Below, in pieces: positions 1 through 11,611 of a stretch of 64,000 nucleotides of DNA; the stretch's first letter is position 1; each line of letters opens with the position of its first letter. The DNA comes from Nepenthes gracilis (lineage: Eukaryota > Streptophyta > Magnoliopsida > Caryophyllales > Nepenthaceae), in contig BSYO01000025.1 of assembly GCA_033239525.1 (NCBI GenBank), forward strand, positions 10,326,001 to 10,390,000, read 5' to 3'. Under the pieces are notes generated by a model that was not told the origin of the DNA, made no database searches, and was given only the letters and a program-made list of their open reading frames with translations. Position numbers and translations under genes: made by a program.

Positions 1-789
1 CTAACCACTTTTCTTTGATTGCTTCACACCATCACCTACTCATTTATTTAAATTATGGTTTTCTTGACTTGTAGTTGTTGCCACATTATCATCTAAGTGT
101 TTGAGAGAAAAAGAGAAAACTACAAATTAAAGAGAGAGTGAAGAGTAACCTTCTTAATTTTTTTCTTTTCTTTAGACCGATCCTTTGGTAATAATTCTAA
201 AATTCATTTGATTCGTTATTCATAGTATTGCATACTCTGAATAGTTAAAACACTTGAATGCTATTTTTTATTGCGTAACTTCTAACAATCTAATAATCTG
301 AATTACCGACAACTAGATCTTCTGATAATCTAACTGATAATGATTTATCCCAAATGCTACCAGTTTGTCGTCTTAGAAAGCAAAGTGTCCAAGCATCCTA
401 ACCCACAATGCAATGCAAACTCATCAATCTAGGTATCAGAGTCATCAGCAGTCTACAGGATGCATAGGTAGGCATAGCATCAGGTCATCATTACTAGTAC
501 AGCAAGACTGACATGCCACAGCACTCTACTGTGCGAGCACGTGTCATGGCTGTTATGGAGATGCACCTCTTTGATACCCATGAATGACGCAATTTCTGAG
601 CCAAGGCTTTGGCTATTTAAACTCTAGCCATTTACCGCTTCTACAATTCTTTATTTTTTTTGAATCGCTTTACCCTAATTTGCTCTTCTTCCTCTCCTGT
701 TTCCATGGCTTCTCGAGCTACACCCCAGAGCATCGCCACGATCCTATCTATTCTCATGGGCAATGAAGTATGATATGTAGAGTATTCCC
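1..789. other. Left-edge sequence without a recognised gene
   Basis: No coding region is convincing here. A short match to the initiator-tRNA-type primer-binding site (ggtatcagag) lies at 432-441, so the left part may be an LTR and leader of another broken retroelement, but no LTR partner is visible. A TATA-like string (ctatttaaac) at 613-622 lies on the + strand about 190 bases before the antisense gene of element A and could be its promoter. A matching 3' LTR of A was expected near here. It is not recognisable, so it is either lost or outside the window. Confidence 0.3.
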
Positions 790-2640
790 CGTGCCATTCT
801 GTATGTGATGCCTCGGGAAAACGATAGGGCTTGCGCTCCTCAGCTCGAATTTGTCACCACCTACGAGGCTCATCTGAAAGCAAGCCTTCGTCTTCCATTC
901 GCAAAGGAGCTATATGAGATCTTGGCGGCTCTAGAGATTCTTGTGGCTCGCCTCCATCCAAATGCTATGCGATATATCGTTACATTGTATGTCTTCTTTC
1001 GTTCCAAGAGGCTTCTCCGGGATGCCCGGGTCGTGAAGACAATCTTTTGGTTCAATCAAGATGCAGACTAGATTTTTCTTACCCCTCATAAGGGTTTCTA
1101 AATAAGCAAGGGTAATCCAGCTTTAGTGAAAGGTTGGAAGGATTGTTTCTTTTATGTGACGGTTTCCTTCGACTAGACCCTTTCTGACAATTGGAGTAGA
1201 GTCAGTGGCGAGTACTCCAGAGATGTTCTTTAGAGGGAATGTAAAATTTTTTGACCTCTGACAAGGCTCATTGGGGAGAATGCTGCAATTCTATGCTGTA
1301 TGGGTCACTAGCTCACCCAAAAGGCACTCGTTGAAGTTTAGTGGAAGGTCAAGATTGAGGGGAACGATGTCACCACCATGCCATTCCATCTGCTCAAGAG
1401 AAAGCTAGAAGATCTGTTTATCCAGGATTTTCCTGAGCAGGTAGCTGGCAAGATGGTCCCTCACTCTGCCCACATATTTTGAGTACAGTCGAGCTATTGA
1501 TGAGGCTTGTAAATAGGCATCTCCTTTGGTTTCCACTGAGTCATCACGAAGGCTAGGTTCTACTCATTCTTCTCTAGTTGACTCGATTTTTGAGGAGGTG
1601 ACCGAACAGGTTAAGGGTAGTGAGCCCCCTGCTGATTCTACTACTAGAATAAATGACCCATCAACTGTGGATCGGGCAAACCAGTCGACGCCCCCACTGT
1701 AACCGAGCATGGGGTCCTAATCTTGGTCCCTTCATACCTGAAGCATCAGTCTCCACACCTCCTGCCGCTTTTGTTAAAGAAGGTGCTAACAACGATCAAC
1801 CAGCCAAAGAAATAACTCAGAGGCCAAGGCTACTGTGGAGGTATCTCGTCCAGAGGCTTTGACACCAGAACTCCCATGGGCTTCAAGGGTATCTCCTTCC
1901 CCTCTAGGTTTTGTGGTGCCTCTTTACCGCCAAGTGTTGCCTCTATGATGGTTGGGGCCTCCATCTGGATCTAGGGCCAAAGATTCTCCCAGTCCATCTC
2001 ATCGTGAAGGTCCATCTCTCATTGAGGTATTACTTCACAAAGTTCTTCAATCCATACTTATGCTTCCCATTGTTATTTTCGATTGGCCATTCTCTTTTGT
2101 TTAGCAAGCACAAAAAGTGTTTCGCGTGATGGCAAAGGCTTTATATTGGTGAAATGTCAAGATTTCTCACTTATCTCAGGCGTATGTGGATCCTGCTATA
2201 CTCAGAGAGATGAAAGCCTGAGTGGACACTACCATTACTGAGGCTCAATAGAGTTGTGACTAGGCCTCTTTCCTCGACTGAGCACTATTCGAGTTTCAGG
2301 TGAGATCCCGAGAGCTTTAAGATCAATAAACTCAAGCTCTGGATCAGATCACCTTACTCGAGGACACACATCAGGAGATTGTGTAGCAGCTCGCCAATCT
2401 TCAGAGTAAGTGTGCTCGATTCAAAGGAGAGCTAAGAAACTGATTTTGTTTGGAAGAAGTTAGCCGCGTGCTGGATGATAGATTTTGGGACGACATCTGT
2501 CACTACAGATGAATTGTGTCCTTGGCTGCTCCCGACTTTCCTGTCAGCTTCTTTGATTCGAGAAGTGCTAGAGCTGAACATCAATCTAACTTGATTGATT
2601 TCCCAAAGACATGAAGGGAGCCTTTGCCATGGTCACCGAG
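790..2640 (+). pseudogene. Antisense extra gene of Tat element A (Transposase_28-like), decayed
   Basis: The reading frame runs opposite to the pol remnants of the same element. From 808 it reads like the plant 'putative gypsy type transposon' family (Pfam Transposase_28), with the cores TYEAHLKASLRLPF and ARLHPNAMRY. A KGWKDCFFYV motif follows near 1129. Then come a low-complexity Pro/Ser linker, a probable coiled coil around 2270-2450 and a C-terminal block FPVSFFDSR near 2540. The same order of blocks occurs in element D at 40633-42590. Many in-frame TAG and TGA codons mark it as dead. A possible 78-bp intron (GT at 2027, AG ending 2104) lies before the coiled coil. Its length is a multiple of three and its frame is otherwise open, so the intron is uncertain. 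The family's function is not established. Confidence 0.75.
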
Positions 2641-3393
2641 GGGCTCCCAGCCTTAGGATAGTCATCTGTTTGAGTTGTAGACACAATGCGGTATCTTATA
2701 ATTCTTGAATTAACCCTCATCACTGTGAATGTGCATGTTGATTCTTTAATAAATCAGCTAGACCATCTTGACCATTGTCACTAATGTCTTCATTTATGTT
2801 GATCTGCTTTGATTAACAATTGTTTTGTTTTACCGACTAAGCGTTGTTGCTGTTGTTACTGGACTTGATTGAACGTCTTTCTCCGTCTATTCTCTTTCCT
2901 CTGAAAGGATGTCGTAGCACTGGGAAAGCCTCCTGGTAGCTGACTAGGTTTAATTGCCAGAGTCGGCGAGCTCTGATAGAGGCTAGATCGTCGCCTGCAC
3001 TTATGTGATGTTTCTCGCCCCTGTTAGAGGGAGTTGTTGAACTAGTACATTGGGTGCTAGTCCATCGACCATCATCGACTGATAATGCTCGTTCATGTTG
3101 AAGAAAATTATCACACGCATGCTGAAAAGTCCCCTTAAAATTTTGTTTTGTTTTGTTTTAGCTGCTCAAGGGGGTTTGACTTTTGTCTTTAAGCCACCAG
3201 GCCGTCATCGACTGAAAAGCCACTCGGTTTATAGGACCGAGGTTTAGACTGTGTTTAAGTAGGTTGGTTAACAGGCGAAGCATTTTGCCCGATTTACTGG
3301 TAGTCTAGGCCATTGAATTTATGTAATCACACAAGCTCTTGGATGAGCACTAAATGGAAAAAATGAATGGTTATTTTATTAATTGAAACATGA
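2641..3393. other. Noncoding spacer of element A between convergent genes
   Basis: About 750 bases between the end of the antisense gene and the C-terminus of the integrase. No domain is recognisable on either strand. It is where the two convergent transcripts would meet or overlap. Confidence 0.5.
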
Positions 3394-4790
3394 TTACATC
3401 ATACAAGCAACTCGCATGACATGTGTAAAGCTTACCTGTGCCAGACGAGAATTCATTGATAGTACTTCTTGAGGTGGATAGCATTCCATGTCCTTGAGAC
3501 CGATTTTTTTGATATGAGTATGTAGTTTATATGTCCCATTTCGGAGAATCGTTGAGACTAGAAATAGTCCCTCCCAAGTGGGAGATGGTTTGTTCCGATT
3601 AGTGGTTTTGCTAGTTGTCTCTATACTCCATATAATTAGGTCCCCTACCTCCAACTGGCGTACTTTCATCTTCTTGTTGTAGTACTAAGCGATTAATTGC
3701 TAATAGGCTACCATGCACAACCTTGTCGCATCTCGGGTCTCTTTGAATAAGTTGAGATGCTCTCTGAGTCGCTAAGAGTTGATTTGTGGGTCGAAACTTT
3801 CGACTCAAAGGTTGAGCAGACAGAATTATCAGGATGACAGCTTCAATTTCATAACATAAATTGAAGGGTTTCTCCTGTGTCAGTTCCCTAAGCGTCATCC
3901 AGTAGGACCACAATGCAGAAGGTAGTTCATCCGCCCAAGAGTCCCTGCATCTTCAAGCTTCATCTTCAACCCGTATAGTAGGGTGCGGTTCATTACTTCA
4001 ACTTATCCATTCACTTATGGATAGGCGACGAAAGTATGAACCAGCCGAATTCCTAAACTCAAGCAGTACTTGGTGAATCTTCTACCTGTGAATTGGGTTT
4101 AATTGTCAGTGATTATGGAATCGGATATCCCAAATCTACATATGATATTCTATCAAATGAACTTTGTAGCGTTCTGCTCGATGATCCGTGCAAGTGGAGA
4201 GGCTTCTACCCATTTGGTAAAGTAATCGATTCCGACTATAATGAACTTACTCTACCCAGAGGCGACGGGCAATGAGCTTAGGATGTCGAGCCCCCACTGT
4301 GCGAATGGCCATGGTGATTGCAGAGTCTATAACTCCATATGCTGTTGACGTGGAATGCTATCGTGAATTTGATAGTTCTCACACTTCTTGATGAAATACA
4401 TGGTATCTTTCTTCATTGTCGGCTAATAGTAGCCCTACCGTATGATCCTGAATGCTAAGTTCTTGCCACTAATGTGTGACCCACAGAATTTGAGGTATAC
4501 CTTGCCTAGTGGGTAGTCAGCTTCTTCTGGTATGTGACACCTCATGTAGAGGACAAAATAACTTTGTCGATATAGTCTCCCATCTATAATGGTGTACTAG
4601 CCTACTACCTTCTTGGTGTGCTTGGCATTGTCTGGATTCTCCAATAGAAGGCCTTCAATGAGGAACTTTCTATATGGAGTTATCCAAGTATCGGCATCCG
4701 AGATTTGGAAGATCTCTTACTCGGATTCTTCTATGCTCGGGATTGCAATAACTTCACACATCATGGGCATATTGCTTAGGATTACTTGTT
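3394..4790 (-). pseudogene. Integrase of Tat element A, decayed
   Basis: This is a retroviral-type integrase that would insert element cDNA into the genome. On the - strand the N-terminal zinc region lies near 4440-4560, with a surviving CGSH and a KKCENYQ in which the second cysteine has become Tyr. The catalytic core is recognisable as DYFTKWVEASPLA (about 4200-4250), ITDN followed by a stop and TQF (about 4090-4115), and EVMNRTLL (near 3990), which supply the D, D and E positions. The C-terminal domain reads on to 3394. Frameshifts and stops occur throughout. The closest copies in the window are those in C (27850-29128) and D (42873-44000). Confidence 0.8.
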
Positions 4791-5645
4791 GTTGTCGCTT
4801 TTGCTAGTTGATCCGCCTTCTAATTTTCTTCCTTTAGGATGTGGAGTATTTCTGCTCTATCAAAAGCCTCGGTTAGGCCCTTTGCTCTAGCGAGGTATCT
4901 CACGAGTAATGGGCTAGACACTTCAAAATTTCTGGTGACCTAGTTGACGATTAGTTTTGAGTCACTATAAACGATGAGGCTCTTTACCAAACATTCCTTT
5001 GCCAGCCTAAGTCTAACAAATAATGCTTCGTACTCAGCTGCTTTGTTAGCGGTTGGAAATCCGATGGTCATTGAGTATTTCATCTCCAACTTGTCCAAAG
5101 TCCTCAAGACCACACTTGCTCTACTTCTTGATTGCATTGATGACCCATCCACTTACAATATTCGTGATTCAGCTTCTTCTTGCTCAGGGTGGCTTCGCTT
5201 ATATCGAGGACATTGGGAATCAAGGTCGCCATTTTTCCTATGACGTCCATGAGGGCCTGACCTTTTTTTGGTTGGCCGTGGTCATAACTCTACGTCAAAT
5301 TCACCCAATTTGATAATCCATTTGATCAATCATTTAGACACATCAGTTTTCTGAAGTATCCCTTTTAGCGGTTGATCCAGGAGGATGATGATTTTGTGGG
5401 CTTGGAAGTATGGTCGTAGCTTCCTGGTGAAGTAGACCAGTGCCAGAGCTATCCTTTCAGTGTGTGAATAACGGGTTTTGATGTCTGTCAAGACTTTACT
5501 AATGTAGTAGATCGATCATTGTATCTCAAACTCTTGTCTGTCTAGGACTGAGTTTTGGGCTGTATTTCAAATTGCAAGGTAGAGGAATAAATTTTTGCCT
5601 TCTTTCAAAGAAATCGGAGAGGTAAGACTGGTAAGGTAATCCTTC
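4791..5645 (-). pseudogene. Second (archaeal-type) RNase H and part of RNase H, element A
   Basis: The block at 4791-5155 reads VDGSS-like at its start (MDGSSMQSRSR), NKAAEYEALFVRLRLAKE in the middle and IVYSDSKLIVN later. This is the D, E, D series of the extra RNase H found in Tat elements. To its right, at about 5155-5290, a KKGQALMDVIG linker leads into the standard RNase H after RT. That domain is cut at 5645 by the solo LTR and continues at 8213. The extra domain follows the first RNase H and precedes integrase, as in element C. It is decayed and cannot encode an active enzyme. Confidence 0.75.
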
Positions 5646-8212
5646 TATAATATCCCAAATATTTATACTTGATTTAATTTGGGTTTATTTATTTATGGAT
5701 AATTTGGAGTGATAAAAATAAATTAAATATTATGAAAATTTTAGAGAAGTATTTGGAATTGTTGGGCTAGTGCCCGAAGTGCGCCCATTCAATCGCCCTA
5801 GTATCAATTTGAATTTCGGGATTAAAAGAAAACATATATATGTATAATAATAATAATAATAATAATAATAAAAGCAAAAAGAGGAAGGAAGGATCAAGAG
5901 TGAGAGAGAGCATAGGCGAGGGTTTTGCGAAGGAAGAAAGAGAAAGAGGGGAGGAGAGCGGCACCGGCAGGGGGCACAGACAGCCGACGGTGCTGGCATC
6001 GGCTATGGGTGCTGGTGGCTGACTAGCTGCAGCATGGAGCAGCGGCAACAGTGCAGGAGACCAGTGGCGAGGAGAGAGAGAGCCGCGCGAAGGAGAAGTG
6101 GCCAAACGAAGCTCTTTGGGTCCAATTCCGGTTTCGAGCTAGTTGAGAAAGTTGTAGAACGGGTCGAGGCAAGTAACCTCATACCCTCCTTTTTCATTTT
6201 TGTGCACTTTTGCTTTATTTTCTTCGAGTATTCTCATTCCGATACCCGATTAAATATTTATTGCTTCCTATAATCTAAGTATGAATATATGTTAATTTGG
6301 AGACCTAATTTATAGTCTAAGTTAGGTTTCGGACGACGCAAACCCTAACCTACACACCAGGCATGGATTTCCATGGGATTTTTGGGGCTTTTGATTATTT
6401 TGAGACTAGGATATGATTATGAATAATATGGGTAAGTTAATTTGTTGGTTGGGTTTCCAAAATTATGGTTATTTATGGATGTTCGTTCGTGAAGGCCGTG
6501 ACCCACGCTCGGACACTGTTTAGGCTCTGATTTGAGGATTAGTGTATAAATGGACTTGGGATTTTAGTTACTTATGCCTTGAGTTCGATAAATTACCTGT
6601 TGGATGTTCGTAATTCTGTAAATTAAGCGATTTGTTCACCCGAGCACTTCTGATGATATTTTGTGTAATTCTTCCATGTTCTGATGATGACCAAGTGATA
6701 TGAATATTTATGCAAGTTCAATTATTTAATTTGGAAGTTTTGGTGTATAGATGGTAAGGAAATTTGCATCTGAACGTTTCCCAAGTCAAATGCTTCTCTC
6801 TCGTAAGAAATCAAAGTCTCTGCTATGTTTCTGATCCCTATGTATAAGTTAAGCTATGGAAGTTATGAAAAGATTTAAGCTATGAAAAGACATAAATCCG
6901 CAAGTAAAATAATAAGATACGAATATCTGAGGGAAAATTCCACATTATGGAATATGATGAATTTGATCTCATAGATGGAGAAATATTGTGAAAGAAGTTT
7001 GGTGGAATCCTTCCTCAAAAGAATAAGAAATCATGAAATTAGGACCACAAATTCATATTATAAAGGGTAATATTCTTTGGCTCGCCATGAATGTTGCAAT
7101 GGAGACCCAAGGATACCCTGGCCTGGTATCCTAGCCATTTGTTTGAAGCGGGTGGTATTCCTGACAAGCCTTAGGAAGTTACAGTGGTAATCGAGGATAA
7201 CCTCGTCCATGGAGTGATACGTGGTCTGCCGTCCTCGAGGCATTGTACAAGGAGGAAAAATAATCAAGATCGCCGTCCTCGGGGTGTTGTACAATGAGAA
7301 AAAAGAACCAAGAATTATGAATATAAAATAATGCATGCATGAATAAGAACCAAGGCCTTTGATTGTGTGGACCGAACACAATCTATTCTCGATTATTCAC
7401 TCCCTTGGCTGAAGGGCCTACTAGCCCTTGGTCCGCAAAAATGAATAAATAAGTTAATCCATAATCATAAGAAAATAAGAATAAAGAAAGAAGCCAATTG
7501 CACTCCGAATATGTCTACCCAAGTTCTGCTATGCTTCCTTTCCTTGTTCATGTATTTTTCTCTTATTTGATTTCACTATTATTGTCATTGCTTTGATATG
7601 AGATGCTTGTCGGGCTGTTAGCTTACTCTTGTTTCTTCATCCTTTCAGATGAGAGTCACGAAGTCGCCGCCCATTAGTTAGAGTAAGGCGAGAAGACTCG
7701 CGTATAGAGAATTGCTGGTCTGCAAGGATCTAGAGCCTAGAATATAAATTTATGATATGTTATGTAAATAGTTAAGTTATTGTTATTATGCATTAAATTG
7801 TGGGATGTTTATTATTGTGTTTGTGATAGGAAAGTGTGTATGCTTCCGCAGGTTTATCTTGTGGATTAGATTATTGCTTCTGCTACTTGTTTTGGTTATG
7901 TGCAGGTTTAGAAGACATCTCTCTTTTGATTATGATATAGTCGATAGGAATTTCGGTGATGAAGCCATGGATGCGGTACCTCCGATGATCCTGTGATTAT
8001 GTGTGGAATGAATTGGAGGAATATTTTTGTATACGATTACGCAGAAATTGTGTTATAACAGGTTGTATTTTTAGTTTTCATCCAATTATAGAGGAGACTC
8101 TATTGAAATTTCTATAGAATCATTAAGTAATTATTATATATTAATTGCCAAGTCATTAGAGTTTATATGTCATTAACGGAGGGTCTTAAAGGATAGGACC
8201 CATTCTGTTACA
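5646..8212 (+). mobile_element. Solo LTR of a Tekay-like chromovirus, inserted in element A
   Basis: A 2,567-bp block starts tataatatccc (TG changed to TA) and ends ctgttaca. The 5-bp target duplication ccttc lies at 5641-5645 and 8213-8217. The RNase H frame of A resumes on the far side, which confirms the insertion. No primer site, polypurine tract or coding domain belongs to it, so it is a solo LTR. A second copy lies at 30588-32992. Its start resembles the LTR start of element E (TGTGACGTCCC), hence the chromovirus call. It carries an AAT microsatellite at 5843-5871 and a short 44-bp duplication near 7220-7310. The short proteins it seems to encode are low-complexity and not genes. Confidence 0.85.
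5843..5871. repeat. AAT microsatellite inside the solo LTR
   Basis: A run of aat units directly follows the TATA-like string at about 5832-5842 and precedes a purine-rich stretch. The same arrangement occurs in the copy at 30818-30863 and in both LTRs of element E. Confidence 0.9.
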
Positions 8213-9442
8213 CCTTCAGTCCTTGGAAGACATCTTGGCAATCGGCAGTCTACCAAAAACCATTTGCCTTCGTCCCTCTTGGTGCCTTGAAGAAGGGAAA
8301 ATACTTCTCTACCAACTTTGCGAGGAACCAGGAGAGCACTGTGAGCCTCCCGGTGAGTTTCTAAACTTCTTTCACTGATCAAGGTGGGTTTATTTCCATG
8401 ATAAATTTTGTCTTTTCAGGGTTTGTTTCAATTTTTCAGTAAGAGATGATAATCCTAAAAACTTACGAAAAGTTATTTCGAATACACACTTTATTGGATT
8501 CAACTTCATCTGGTTTGCTCAGAATACCTCAAAAGCTTCTCTGAGATCAAGAATATGGTTATCGGCTGCCATGCTTTTGATGAACATATTATCTATATAC
8601 ACGTCTATATTCCAGCGAATTTGATTCTCAAATATTTTGTTTACGAACCTCTAATAAGTGGCTCCTACATTCTTTAGGTCAAAGGGTATCATTTTGTAGC
8701 AATACGTCCCTTGGTCGGTTATAAATGATGTATTCTCTTCATCATTAGGACTCATTCAAATCTAATTTTAGCCTAAATAAGCATTCATAAAATTTAGCAG
8801 CTCGTGTCCGAATGTTAAGTTTACCAACAAGTCGATTCTTGGCAATGTAAAGCTGTCTTTCAAACATATTTTATTCATATTTGTGATGTCGATGCACATC
8901 TACCAATCTCATTACTCTTCTTGATAAGTACAACATTTGATAGCAAGATTGGGTAGTAAACTTTCCTTATAAAACCTATGTCAAGTAGTTTCTTGACTTC
9001 TCTGATGGCAATTAACTTCTCAATGGAATGTTTCCTTCACTTCTCCCTGATGGGCTTGTGACTGAAATTGAGGTCTAACTTATGGACAATTACTCTGGTC
9101 AATATCTCTGGCATGTCAGTGGAAGTCCATACAAATACATCAGAGTTTTTTAGGAGGGAAGTCATCAACTGTCCACGCAGGTGATCCAGCAATGAGTTTC
9201 CGATTTGTACACATTTCCTAGGCTCATTGGGATCTAGGAAAATCTAATGAGTCGATTCCCCGGACTGTCCTTGTTGTAGTGTCACTTCATCTTGGAGGTC
9301 GAAGTCTTCAATCGCTGATTCGCCATCACCTAGTTAGATTGAGATAAATAGCATGTTTAGCCGGTGACATGGTCGCCTAGGAACTCTCCGACGTCACATG
9401 CTGTCATAAACTTCATCTTTGTCATGTCCCCAAATCTGATCC
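8213..9442 (-). pseudogene. Reverse transcriptase of Tat element A, decayed
   Basis: This would copy element RNA into DNA. Read on the - strand it aligns with the RT of C (26217-26760) and D (45000-45470). The segment at about 8213-8370 matches the RT to RNase H connection (FLAKLVEKYFPFFKAP). The finger and palm region lies at about 8400-8960, and the region up to 9442 is the protease-RT linker. Stops and frameshifts prevent one long frame. The left edge abuts the solo LTR and the right edge abuts element B. Confidence 0.75.
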
Positions 9443-11611
9443 TGTAATAAGCATTTAACCAATATTAATTATATGATTAACAACTTAATTAACTATTTAA
9501 TTAAATGTAGACATAAACTGCACATCAATACTTCGACCAACCAAATAAATTAACATACACCATACATAGGATACAATTGATGCCACACACATATGACTTG
9601 ATATGGACTCAATCGTGACGTCAAACCTTACGTAAGGAGTGATACTTGCCATCAATAATCAGAGTAAATAAATTGCGAAAATATAAATCAAACACATATT
9701 CTGATAACCGACAACTAATCGTCGAACAACTAAGATCCCGAAATGAATAACAAAACCGCAAATATATTTTAACCAAAAAACAACCTGCTATCTAAAATCT
9801 AAACGTCAACCAAATACATGATTAATCATGTTCTAAAGTTGTTCGAAAAATTAGGACATCATACGCTAACCATTATCCCAAAGCTATAATACTACATTTA
9901 CACACGTTAACTATTATCCGAAAACCATAACATATCATCAAAAACTATCTAAAACTATACAGAACCTTAAAATGACATTAAACATCGCTTAATTTTAGAT
10001 CTAAACTCTTCGAATACAATTGTTCTTCATTCCTGTACATTCAGCAAAAATGTGTACATTTCATTTGAAGGGGTTAGTAAAATACAGTAAAGAGTAAGTC
10101 AAAATTTCAGTAAGGCATAATTTATAATAAATGATCATTTATACTTTGCATTTAAAATATATTTGAATGATTAATATATCAAATTTTAATTATATACCAT
10201 TAAATTTATAACAATTACATGATTAGGTTATGCAAAATTTTTCAAGTTTATCTTATTATGTTCTTACTCAAATTTTTCAAATTTGATTTTTTTTAGGGAC
10301 CATGACCAATGGCCTTACTGATTAAAGGTGATGATAATTAAAACTCAGGCTATATTTGTTTCCACGCAACCAAATGTTATATACTACTATTCAAGATTTG
10401 TGGATGGGTCGTAATATATATAACCCAACAGAAAGTACTGAATGTCACTTCTTACCCAAAAATGATAGGTTCCGATATCAATATACCACCATAGTATACA
10501 AAAGTATGCCATAATATACTACTTGTTGAAACATAACTATGATCCAATTCATATTCATATAAAAATTCTACACTTTTCTTCATTCTTTTTAATTTTCTCA
10601 TTTCTAGAGAAGAGAAAGTGACCATATTTTTGACATATTTGTAATGTTTTCCACATAATTCTGTAAATTATAACATATCACACTTAGACTTTCTGTAGAA
10701 TTTAAACGATAATGAATTTTAAATACATTGAATGTTAATTTAGCACATAGTGTAAGAAATTCAGCATGAAATGCATAAATTCAAAAATTTTACCAAATGT
10801 GCAATCTTTTTCAGGACCTCTAAAAGAAATTTCAACAATGCATGGGACTTTAATTAAGTTTTTAGACATGTAAGAACTTATACACAAAATTCAAACATTG
10901 AAGAACAATATATTATAAAATCAGAAAATGTATTACAAAATTTAGCACATATATGCATTATATAGGAATTTATCATGAATTTTTATGAACTTTTTCTACA
11001 AAATAATGAGAATTTAATATGCATGCTAAATACAAACATTATAACTTTGAAATTATATCAATGATGAGCATTAGGACAAAAAATGCTTAGGAAATATAGC
11101 AAAGAATAGCAACAATAGAAGAAAATGCTTGTAATGCACTTGTCTTAACTTAATTCACACCAAAATCTAGCTTGAATCAACTTAATTTTGAGTTCATTGG
11201 CTTTCTTTCTCTTCCTCTCTTTTTTCCTCGTCTATTTCTCTCTCCTCTCACAATTAGCTCTAATAAAATGATACAAAATTTAGCCAGGGGTCACTTATAT
11301 ACGAAGTGGCACTTGAACGCCACTTAGGTGAGCGTCAAGCAATAGGCTACTAAACTACTATGCTCACGTGCTACTCAAGCATACCTTGAGTGGCCACCTT
11401 TTGCCAACAATCGCTCGAGCAACCCACGGGAAAACCTCAGGCACTGACCCCATGACATTTTGTGCTTAAGCATGGTTTGGGCCTCCATTAGGTGTCGAGT
11501 CATCTAATCCCATTTTGACTTTTAATCAATTTTTATCATCATTTACCTCAATTTTAATTTCATTAGCTTAATCAATCAATATTACCATAAATTCAGGATT
11601 CAAGCCTTATA
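9443..11611 (-). repeat. 3' LTR of element B
   Basis: The sequence from about 9605 to 11611 aligns with 17011-18968 in the same order. Shared blocks include the run near 9620-9850 with 17030-17275 and the run near 10300-10500 with 17690-17900. The terminus next to the internal region reads, on the - strand, tataaggcttg (TG changed to TA). The leftmost 160 bases have no counterpart in the other LTR. The short open frames inside are not genes. Confidence 0.75.

Noticed and set aside
432..441. ggtatcagag as a tRNA gene or certain primer site
   Set aside because: Too short for a tRNA gene; it resembles an initiator-tRNA primer site but no LTR pair supports it.
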